A stretch of 11,369 nucleotides of DNA from JBHHYN01 sp046757565. Its GTDB lineage: Bacteria > Pseudomonadota > Gammaproteobacteria > Eutrophobiales > Eutrophobiaceae. This document shows, in pieces, positions 6,218-11,369 of this stretch; positions within the stretch are counted from its first letter, which is position 1, and the number at the start of each line of letters is the position of its first letter. The translations under genes and the position numbers were made by a program. The stretch lies in contig JBHHYN010000098.1 of the NCBI GenBank assembly GCA_046757565.1, positions 1 through 11,369 on the forward strand, read 5' to 3'. The notes under the pieces were generated by a model. The model worked only from the letters and a program-made list of their open reading frames with translations. It searched no databases and was not told the origin of the DNA.

Positions 6218-7402
6218 CTAATTCATGAAAAAACGGTTCGCCGCTTCGGATCCGTTATGATTTTTAACGGTGGTAAGTGTTTCGGCAATCGCCAGATATT
6301 TCTTTGCCTCCAGGTCATGATTCAGCTTCTGCTGGACCGATGCCATCAGCCGGTAAAACCGTTCATCGGTTTTGGCTTCTTTTATGGCAAACAGCAGGTG
6401 ATTCTCCGCCAGCGTATAATCGCCTGCCTCAAATGCCTGTTTCGCCAACGCGTAGCGGTAAAAGGGGTTTCGGTTACGAATCGACTGTGTCTTTTTCAGA
6501 TAGTATTCATACTTCTCATTGTCGCCGGTAGTTTGATACAGGGCGGCCAGGTTACTCATCGCAACATATTCATTACTATTCAGACCGATAGCATGTAGGT
6601 AGGCGGCTTCAGCTGACCGGAAAAATCCGAACCTGCGGTAGAGCGTACCCAGATTTACCCATAGCGAGCTATCCAAAGGAGCGAGTAAAACAGCCTTCTT
6701 CAAATAGCGAAACGCATTGACTCTGTCTCCATCATACATATAGTCAACAGCGATATTATTAAAGTGCTGGGCAAACGCCTCCTCATCGGTCAAGCGCCTG
6801 GCCCTGAGGAGTTTAAAATCTTTCGGGGCCTTGACATCGACTGTCACGCCGGTTTGTGTATGGGCCGGTTGTATCAGGACATTGACATGCCTGGAGAACA
6901 GAAAACTGTTTTCTTCCTTCACTGCCGTCCAGCTGGGGGGGACCTTCACCTCCTGATAATAGGCATCCAGGCCGGCATAACGGGACAGGGCCACCAGCAT
7001 ATTGGAAAAGGACAAACAGTTACCCCGGCCCTGACGGAACGTATCTCTGGCTGTCAGTGTTTGACTGAAACTGTATTTCATCCCCCCTACGCCTGGGGAA
7101 AAGAGCGCTGATATCAGCATTTGAAGCTGCACTAAATCATGCCCCGAACCGCCGGCAAACCTGTCTACGAAATGCATCATGTCCGCATCCAGTTGCAGGA
7201 TATCCTGTTGGGGCAGATCAAGATGTTTGGCTTTAGCGCCCAACAGGACCGCTCCACTGAGCAATGACCTGACCTCCGGATCATTAAGACCGGTCTTGCT
7301 TGAAGAGATGCTGCAAGCCTGTAGCAGTAACAGGACAGCCAATAACAGTGCGAATCGCCTCTCGATGCTTGATGCCAAGCCAGGACTGTCTATCTCATTC
7401 AT
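6218..7402 (-). CDS. Lipoprotein with transglutaminase-like domain and TPR repeats
   Basis: Predicted 394-aa envelope protein of unknown role. It has a lipoprotein signal: charged ERR, a hydrophobic LLLAVLLLLQ run and lipobox LQAC, with Cys30 as the lipidated residue. Residues about 75-195 look like a transglutaminase/protease-like domain. The candidate triad is Cys129 in GRGNCLSFSNMLVAL, His172 in SRHVNVLI and Asp189 in VDVKAP. From about 205 to the C-terminus several TPR-like helical repeats follow, for example NNIAVDYMYDGDRVNAFRYL, LWVNLGTLYRRFGFFRSAEA and ALAKQAFEAGDYTLAENHL. The start is uncertain: I chose the ATG at 7402, but a GTG at 7420 is equally possible, and neither has a clear ribosome-binding site. 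The GTG overlaps by one base the TAG of a small open frame upstream. It appears to be transcribed alone, and no neighbour suggests its partner. Confidence 0.8.
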   Translation of the reverse strand: MNEIDSPGLASSIERRFALLLAVLLLLQACSISSSKTGLNDPEVRSLLSGAVLLGAKAKHLDLPQQDILQLDADMMHFVDRFAGGSGHDLVQLQMLISALFSPGVGGMKYSFSQTLTARDTFRQGRGNCLSFSNMLVALSRYAGLDAYYQEVKVPPSWTAVKEENSFLFSRHVNVLIQPAHTQTGVTVDVKAPKDFKLLRARRLTDEEAFAQHFNNIAVDYMYDGDRVNAFRYLKKAVLLAPLDSSLWVNLGTLYRRFGFFRSAEAAYLHAIGLNSNEYVAMSNLAALYQTTGDNEKYEYYLKKTQSIRNRNPFYRYALAKQAFEAGDYTLAENHLLFAIKEAKTDERFYRLMASVQQKLNHDLEAKKYLAIAETLTTVKNHNGSEAANRFFMN

Positions 7403-7792
7403 AAGGGGTGGTAGAGACACTATTTTACGGAAACATGGCGCTTGTAGTCATACACGTTAACAATAGAAGTATAGTAAATTGCAAGCGCTGCGAAACGCCT
7501 CCAGTGCACCCGGGCAAGCGATTCGATTGTTTTGATATGACAAAGCGTTGAAGATATCTCATGCTCGTTCGGCATGATAATTCCATGCCATCCCAAGGGG
7601 AACGCAGGGATACGAGGGATCTTACGCATTCCCAAAACAGGTGCGATAATCAGAAACACCCATTTTGCCGTCCCTGGACAGTGGCGAAAAATTTATCCCT
7701 AGCTTTTGTATTGCCTGGTATGATTCCACTGCTGCCTGATTGGATAGCCGCCCGGCGTTGCCCACAAATCGCATCCTGCCAGGCTTAACATA
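7403..7792. other. Intergenic region without a convincing gene
   Basis: About 390 bases with no protein I would call. A minus-strand TATACT at 7468-7473 is a fair sigma-70 -10 box for the lipoprotein gene (start near 7461), but its -35 partner is poor. GGCATG at 7571-7576 and CATGCC at 7584-7589 form a 6-bp inverted repeat with a 7-base loop, of unknown meaning. Small open frames on both strands lack ribosome-binding sites and recognisable motifs. Confidence 0.5.
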
Positions 7793-8311
7793 TTATTTTA
7801 CCGTATAGCCGCGTCCTTCCAGACAGGCGCTGATAGCGCGATTATAGTCACTGCGCAGTTGCCGGATTTCTTCAGCTTGCTGTACCTGCCTGTCAGCCTG
7901 CCTGCGCCGGTATTCTTCGTGGTCCCTTGCCCGAGCCTGGTAGGCGAGGGTATGGAAGGCGCCGGCCAGGGCGCCAACACCTGCGCCAATAGCCGCGCCC
8001 TTGCCGGCATCACCGCCAATTGCTCCGCCAACAGCACCCAGGGCCGCACCACCTGCCGCACCGGTTATCGGATTGATACCGGGCCGGTATGGGTGATGGC
8101 CTCTGCCTGGATAGGTATGCCGTACGGGCAGGGGCGCCTGATAGGTGCTGGGGTCGAAGCCGGACTGCTGCGATGCCCAGACATGACACTCATAGCGGTC
8201 ACGCCGCTGTTTCTCCTGGTCCTGTCCATTATTTGGATAGATATAGAGATCGGTTGCAGCGGCTGCGTTACCACCGATACAAAACAACAGAGATAGTATT
8301 AACACGCGCAT
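7793..8311 (-). CDS. Exported glycine-zipper protein
   Basis: Predicted 172-aa envelope protein. A Sec signal peptide (hydrophobic LILSLLFCIGG, cleavage probably among the alanines at 16-19) is followed by YPNNGQDQEKQRRDRYECHVW. That segment is typical of proteobacterial glycine-zipper proteins. Residues 80-119 are a Gly/Ala-rich zipper with repeated GxxxG spacing (ITGAAGGAALGAVGGAIGG and more), which may associate with or insert into membrane. Residues 125-160 are a charged, probably coiled-coil helix, and the end reads ACLEGRGYTVK. Mature cysteines 42 and 163 could form a disulphide. The ATG at 8311 has AGGAGA six bases upstream. Upstream, directly after the BaeR-like stop codon, lies a tandem element shared with the spy-like promoter, so I infer control by the BaeR-like regulator. 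The biochemical role is unknown. Confidence 0.85.
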   Translation of the reverse strand: MRVLILSLLFCIGGNAAAATDLYIYPNNGQDQEKQRRDRYECHVWASQQSGFDPSTYQAPLPVRHTYPGRGHHPYRPGINPITGAAGGAALGAVGGAIGGDAGKGAAIGAGVGALAGAFHTLAYQARARDHEEYRRRQADRQVQQAEEIRQLRSDYNRAISACLEGRGYTVK

Positions 8312-8362
8312 GATTATTCTCCTGATTTACTGGTCATTGCTGGTTTGAACGATGTCATTACC

Positions 8363-8379
8363 TTCTCTCTTAGAGAGAA
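8363..8379. repeat. 17-bp perfect palindrome in the leader of the glycine-zipper gene
   Basis: TTCTCTCTTAGAGAGAA is perfectly symmetrical about its central base. If transcription starts near 8381, as the tandem box and a CATAAA -10-like hexamer at 8388-8393 suggest, it forms a 7-bp hairpin with a 3-base loop at the extreme 5' end of the mRNA. That could stabilise the message. It could instead be a DNA operator. It has no GC-rich stem and no T-run, so a terminator is unlikely. Confidence 0.45.
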
Positions 8380-8403
8380 AGATCAGATTTATGTTGTGCA
8401 GAA

Positions 8404-8423
8404 AATAAGGAAGAAATAAGGAA
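8404..8423 (-). promoter_or_regulatory. Tandem TTCCTTATT repeats: predicted BaeR-like operator of the glycine-zipper gene
   Basis: On the minus strand two identical TTCCTTATT units (8423-8415 and 8412-8404) are separated by TC, an 11-base period. Tandem direct repeats about one helical turn apart are the usual target of OmpR/PhoB-family dimers. The box begins on the base after the BaeR-like stop codon and ends 92 bases before the glycine-zipper start. The same unit occurs upstream of the spy-like gene. A -10-like CATAAA follows ten bases downstream. Confidence 0.55.
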
Positions 8424-9107
8424 TCATTTTATGCGTTCAAATTTATAGCCGGCCCCGTAAACAGAGTGGATCAACTCTTCATTGGGAGCGGCGTTTGTGA
8501 TCTTTTTCCGCAGTTTCTTGATATGGCTGTCGATGGTTCGATCACTGACAATGCGATGATCAGCATAGATCCGATCCATGAGTTGACTGCGGGAGTAGAT
8601 GCGGCCGGGGTCACTTGCCAGGATCTTTAATAATTGAAATTCAACAGTAGTGAGATCGAGATCGTTACCGTGTAACTTCGCCCTGAGCCTCGGTTCGTCC
8701 AGTTTCAGGCCGGTGGGTGGATGGCTATAATCTTCGGCACTGCGGCGCAGCACGGCCTTTACCCTGGCTACGACTTCGCGGGGGCTGAAAGGCTTGCAGA
8801 TATAATCGTCTGCACCCAGTTCCAGACCAAGCAGGCGATCGATCTCCTCAACCCTTGCCGTGATCATAATAACCGGCACATCTGAAAATTCGCGTATCTC
8901 CCGACAGATCGCCATACCATCCCTGCCGGGCAACATGATATCCAGAAGTATCAGGGCAGGAAGTGAGCCCTTTACGGCCGGCACGACCCGCATGCCATCT
9001 GGGACCACCTGTGTTCGATAACCCGACTGCTCGAGATAATCCTGCAGCAGCGAGGCTAATTGCGGTTCATCCTCGACGATCAGAACTGGTCGTTTATTCT
9101 CCGGCAT
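8424..9107 (-). CDS. baeR: BaeR-like OmpR-family response regulator
   Basis: Predicted 227-aa cytoplasmic regulator. Residues about 8-120 are a receiver domain with acidic pocket Glu12/Asp13, phospho-acceptor Asp56 (ILLDIMLPGRDG), Thr83 and Lys105 (CKPFSPRE). Residues about 130-225 are an OmpR/PhoB winged helix, including DRTIDSHIKKLRKKI and SVYGAGYKF. The stretches EIDRLLGLELGADDYICKPFSPREVVARVK and RTIDSHIK match my recollection of E. coli BaeR very closely, so I use that symbol with moderate confidence. The ATG at 9107 lies 3 bases after the kinase stop, implying translational coupling. Phosphorylated protein is expected to bind the tandem boxes at 8404-8423 and 10756-10775. An orthologous but differently tuned regulator, or CpxR, is less likely. 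Confidence 0.9.
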   Translation of the reverse strand: MPENKRPVLIVEDEPQLASLLQDYLEQSGYRTQVVPDGMRVVPAVKGSLPALILLDIMLPGRDGMAICREIREFSDVPVIMITARVEEIDRLLGLELGADDYICKPFSPREVVARVKAVLRRSAEDYSHPPTGLKLDEPRLRAKLHGNDLDLTTVEFQLLKILASDPGRIYSRSQLMDRIYADHRIVSDRTIDSHIKKLRKKITNAAPNEELIHSVYGAGYKFERIK

Positions 9108-9110
9108 CGT

Positions 9111-10637
9111 TCAGGTCTCACGCGCCAGTTCAACACGGATCCAGAGGCCGCCCAGGGGTGAAGGCCGGGCACTGATCCGGCCGTCGTGGGCATCAACGAT
9201 ATTCCTGCAGAGTGACAATCCCAGTCCGACGCCGCCGCTGGATCGGTTGCGGGACGATTCAACCCGGTAAAGCCGTTCGAACAGGTGGGGAAGTTCCTCC
9301 TCGGCGACAGCAGGAGAGGAATCCTTAAAATCAATGATGATTTTATCATGCCGGGCCGATACAACAATTTGCAACGTCCCTCCTGCATTGGTATATCTCA
9401 GGGAATTCGTTAGCAGGTTGGTAAACAACTGCTGTAAACGGTTGGCATCGGCAAAAACCATCATTTGATCCTTGTCCTCCTTCTCTTCATTCCTGTTAAT
9501 AGTAATTTGTTTCTCTGCAAACGCACTCTTCAGACTTGCCAGTGATGCGTCCAGTATTTCATTCAGATTAACACGTTGCTTCCGGTAACTAAGCGCTCCA
9601 ATATCCGAGAGGGAGAGTTCGTAAAGATCATCGATCAACCTGTTAAGGTTCATGACCTCACTATGTAATGAAGCCATTCTTTCCTGCGTAGGCGAGCGTA
9701 CACCATCCTGCAACGATTCGATCTCACCACGCAAAACGGAAAGGGGGGTCCTTAATTCATGGGAAATATCGGCTATCCATTGCCTTCTTGCCTTTTCATT
9801 CTGCTCCAGTGTCCTGGCAAGAGTATTGAAATCCCGTGATAACTGCCCTATCTCATCATTTGAACGGACGGGTATGCGCACGGAATACTTGCCGGAAGCC
9901 AGTTCCCGGGTCGCCCGCGTTACCGTATTAATGGGTTTCACCAGGCGCCGGGCCACAGGCAGGATGAGTATTGTTGAGATGATGATCATGCTCAAGGCAA
10001 TCAGGGAAAACGCGCGTCCCTGCTTCTGCGTAAAACGAAGATCGTGCGTATCGGATAATTTTTTCCTTGGCCGTATCCCCAGATAACCGACGACCTGCCC
10101 GGCGACGCGTATGGGCCTGATTTCCAGTCCATCCGGATTTTGCATGCGTCCGATTACCACATGTTTATTCTGGTCCAGAAACACCAGCCGCGCTCCGAAA
10201 CGCATTGGTCCCCTGGCCATCCAGCGTCTGCTTTCGGGGGGCACATTACGGCTATATCCACCCAGTCCCTCCCTTGATGGTGGAAGTGAATGGTCCGAAT
10301 CGTATACGCCATGGGAAGGGGGGCGCGGCGCATTTACACCGGCTTGACGCCTCTGCCTGAGCCGTTCCCGTATCGCTTCCGATTTCATGGCGCTGGATAT
10401 CTGTAGCTCACGCCAGCGCTGCCGGTCGCCTCGCAGGAATTCCCAGCTACCCTGCTGTTTATATTCATCGGCCAGGGCGGCAACAAGATTTTCATGGACT
10501 TCCTGCTCAACGGTATTGACATACTGGAGGAAACCACGTTCAAAGCTCCAGTGGATCAGGAATAACATACAACCGGCGAGAGAGACCGCAGCAATGAAAA
10601 ATGTCAAAAGAAGCTTGTATTTAATACCAAAGTTCAT
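9111..10637 (-). CDS. baeS: BaeS-like envelope-stress sensor histidine kinase
   Basis: Predicted 508-aa inner-membrane kinase. The order is TM1 (about 7-30), a periplasmic sensor of about 170 residues, TM2 (about 209-230), HAMP (about 231-283), HisKA with phospho-acceptor His293 in ISHELRTPLSVL, and a HATPase domain. The HATPase has N-box Asn407/Asn411 (LFTNLLTNSLRYTN), DSSPAV in the G1 position and SSGGVGLGLSLC in G2. The unusual DSxP G1 and the ERLYRVESSRNR segment are shared with BaeS. The sensor is rich in Arg and Pro (about 95-145), longer than I recall for E. coli BaeS. I chose the ATG at 10637 because MNFGIKYKLLL resembles the BaeS N-terminus. A TTG seven codons upstream is possible, and neither has a good ribosome-binding site. 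It is transcribed with baeR and divergently from the spy-like gene. The signal is probably misfolded or damaged envelope protein, by analogy. Confidence 0.88.
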   Translation of the reverse strand: MNFGIKYKLLLTFFIAAVSLAGCMLFLIHWSFERGFLQYVNTVEQEVHENLVAALADEYKQQGSWEFLRGDRQRWRELQISSAMKSEAIRERLRQRRQAGVNAPRPPSHGVYDSDHSLPPSREGLGGYSRNVPPESRRWMARGPMRFGARLVFLDQNKHVVIGRMQNPDGLEIRPIRVAGQVVGYLGIRPRKKLSDTHDLRFTQKQGRAFSLIALSMIIISTILILPVARRLVKPINTVTRATRELASGKYSVRIPVRSNDEIGQLSRDFNTLARTLEQNEKARRQWIADISHELRTPLSVLRGEIESLQDGVRSPTQERMASLHSEVMNLNRLIDDLYELSLSDIGALSYRKQRVNLNEILDASLASLKSAFAEKQITINRNEEKEDKDQMMVFADANRLQQLFTNLLTNSLRYTNAGGTLQIVVSARHDKIIIDFKDSSPAVAEEELPHLFERLYRVESSRNRSSGGVGLGLSLCRNIVDAHDGRISARPSPLGGLWIRVELARET

Positions 10638-10755
10638 CCGGGTAATCTGGCCTTTCAAGATGGCTACCGTGAGCGACGCGTATTTAATGTAGATTTTGAA
10701 TTTTAACTACAAGTTTGGGTGGACTTTCATACTATTTACAGATTTACACTGGCGC

Positions 10756-10775
10756 TTCCATATTTTTTCCTTATT
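10756..10775 (+). promoter_or_regulatory. Tandem TTCCWTATT repeats: predicted BaeR-like operator of the spy-like gene
   Basis: TTCCATATT (10756-10764) and TTCCTTATT (10767-10775) are separated by TT, an 11-base period like that of the box at 8404-8423. The stretch ending in CCTTATTTTGC agrees at about 13 of 18 positions with the E. coli BaeR box as I remember it (TTTTTCTCCATDATTGGC). It lies 97 bases before the spy-like ATG. From the shared region it could also autoregulate the kinase-regulator pair. Confidence 0.6.
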
Positions 10776-10782
10776 TTGCTCC

Positions 10783-10788
10783 TATACT
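10783..10788 (+). promoter_or_regulatory. Candidate -10 box of the spy-like gene
   Basis: TATACT matches the sigma-70 -10 hexamer at five of six positions, 7 bases after the tandem box. No -35 is recognisable at 17 bases, because that place is inside the box, as in activator-dependent PhoB-type promoters. The leader would be about 78 bases. Confidence 0.4.
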
Positions 10789-10872
10789 TTTTATCCAAAG
10801 CTGCTATTTCCGGCATTTGATTTTTTGCACCAGCATAAATATCAGCAACCATTTTTAATACAGGAGAGAACC

Positions 10873-11253
10873 ATGAAACAGTTCATTACTCTGCTCGTTA
10901 CTGCTTTCATCTTTGCCCAACCTGCCTTCGCGGAACATGGAGACAAGGGAAAGCATATGGATAAACGAGGGCATCACATGGACCGTATGATAGAGGAACT
11001 ACAGCTTAATGGTGACCAGGTCGATACGTTTAGGCAGATAATGAAGGAGCAACGGGGAAAGCACCGCGCAGTATTTCAGGAGATGCGTGACCAGATGAAA
11101 CCTAAAATGGAAGCCATTCATGAAGAAACCAGACAAAGGTTATCGACTGTACTCAATGAGCAACAACTGCAACGTTTCGATGAAATGACAAATAAAATGC
11201 GTGAGCGCATGGAGAAAAGAAAGTTTGGACATCACCAACACAATCAGGAATAG
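10873..11253 (+). CDS. Spy/CpxP-like periplasmic stress protein
   Basis: Predicted 126-aa protein. A Sec signal peptide (MKQFITLLVTAFIFAQPAFA, cleavage after Ala20) is followed by a short His/Lys-rich segment and an all-helical body. Two LTxxQ-like motifs of the Spy/CpxP family are visible as LNGDQ (45-49) and LNEQQ (94-98). Between and after them are long charged helices rich in Met, Arg, Lys and Glu. The mature part has no cysteine. E. coli Spy is an ATP-independent chaperone controlled by BaeSR and CpxAR, and CpxP restrains CpxA; this protein could do either. The ATG at 10873 has AGGAGA six bases upstream. The frame is open to 10696, but the signal peptide fixes the start. It is divergent from the BaeSR-like pair and preceded by the tandem box. 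The His-rich ends (HGDKGKHMDKRGHH and GHHQHNQE) hint at metal binding. Confidence 0.88.
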   Translation: MKQFITLLVTAFIFAQPAFAEHGDKGKHMDKRGHHMDRMIEELQLNGDQVDTFRQIMKEQRGKHRAVFQEMRDQMKPKMEAIHEETRQRLSTVLNEQQLQRFDEMTNKMRERMEKRKFGHHQHNQE

Positions 11254-11320
11254 CCATCACTAATCAGTTCAGAATATCCATACAGGAATTACTCCCCCTG
11301 TCTCCTCTTAATTTTCTGGG

Positions 11321-11342
11321 TCTTCAGCAGAATCTGTGGGTT
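11321..11342 (+). repeat. Right copy of the 22-bp inverted repeat
   Basis: This is the exact reverse complement of 28-49. It starts 67 bases after the spy-like stop codon and points the same way relative to its gene as the left copy does relative to the RACo-like gene. The flanks on both sides are unrelated to those of the left copy. The last ten bases of the window (CCGTCATTCC) may start a further dispersed repeat. Confidence 0.85.
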
Positions 11343-11369
11343 GATATATAAACAGTAGCCCGTCATTCC

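Larger units (their letters stand above)
10638..10872. promoter_or_regulatory. Divergent control region between the baeS-like and spy-like genes
   Basis: This 235-base AT-rich region must hold both promoters. The plus side carries the tandem box (10756-10775) and TATACT. TTTAC is repeated at 10735-10739 and 10743-10747 (GTAAA-N3-GTAAA on the minus strand). That recalls the CpxR site, but the spacing is shorter than the usual five bases. I see no strong promoter toward the kinase gene. Confidence 0.5.

Noticed and set aside
7420..7659. Minus-strand small frame whose TAG overlaps the alternative GTG of the lipoprotein gene
   Set aside because: The overlap hints at coupling, but none of its possible starts (GTG at 7659, ATG at 7629 or 7575) has a good ribosome-binding site, and the peptide has no recognisable motif. 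A -10-like TATACT also lies inside it.
7561..7788. Plus-strand 75-codon frame
   Set aside because: It has no ribosome-binding site and no family resemblance, and it ends just before a convergent gene.
10735..10747. CpxR-like GTAAA direct repeat on the minus strand
   Set aside because: The spacing is 3 bases, not the usual 5, and the resident regulator is BaeR-like; kept only as a remark.
11282..11301. ACAGG/CCTGT hairpin followed by a T-rich stretch after the spy-like gene
   Set aside because: The stem is only 5 bp with a 10-base loop, and the downstream tract is interrupted; too weak to call a terminator.

Overview
The window reads as accessory chromosome of a gammaproteobacterium, possibly a sulfur-oxidising or facultatively anaerobic lineage. 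That placement is inferred from a BaeSR/Spy-type envelope stress locus, a glycine-zipper protein of gammaproteobacterial type and a sigma-54-type promoter. No rRNA or housekeeping marker fixes the taxonomy. All genes except the last lie on the minus strand.

Region 1 (59-5851, minus strand) is a five-gene cluster for cobamide-dependent methyl transfer. In transcription order it encodes a corrinoid-binding protein, a uroporphyrinogen-decarboxylase (URO-D)-fold methyltransferase, an MtrH-family methyltransferase, a DUF1638 protein and a RACo-like [2Fe-2S]/ASKHA reductive activator. The inferred path: the URO-D-fold enzyme moves a methyl group from an unknown substrate to Co(I) on the corrinoid protein. 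The MtrH-like enzyme passes it to tetrahydrofolate. The RACo-like protein rescues corrinoid oxidised to Co(II). The URO-D-fold protein lacks the HxC half of the zinc motif seen in MtaA/MtbA, so the methyl donor cannot be read from known relatives. A good sigma-54 (-24/-12) match lies 47 bases upstream of the first start codon.

Region 2 (5852-6217) is non-coding, with that promoter and two short inverted repeats that could be activator or IHF sites.

Region 3 (6218-8311) holds a predicted lipoprotein with a transglutaminase-like Cys-His-Asp triad followed by TPR-like repeats, a 390-base gap without a convincing gene, and an exported glycine-zipper protein.

Region 4 (8404-11253) is an envelope stress module: a BaeS-like kinase and BaeR-like regulator on the minus strand, and a divergent Spy/CpxP-like periplasmic protein on the plus strand. 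The same tandem element, two TTCCwTATT units with an 11-base period, lies 97 bases upstream of the spy-like start and 92 bases upstream of the glycine-zipper start. I infer that both genes belong to the BaeR-like regulon.

A perfect 22-bp inverted repeat occurs near the two ends of the window (28-49 and 11321-11342). It is either a dispersed repeat or the ends of a larger unit.
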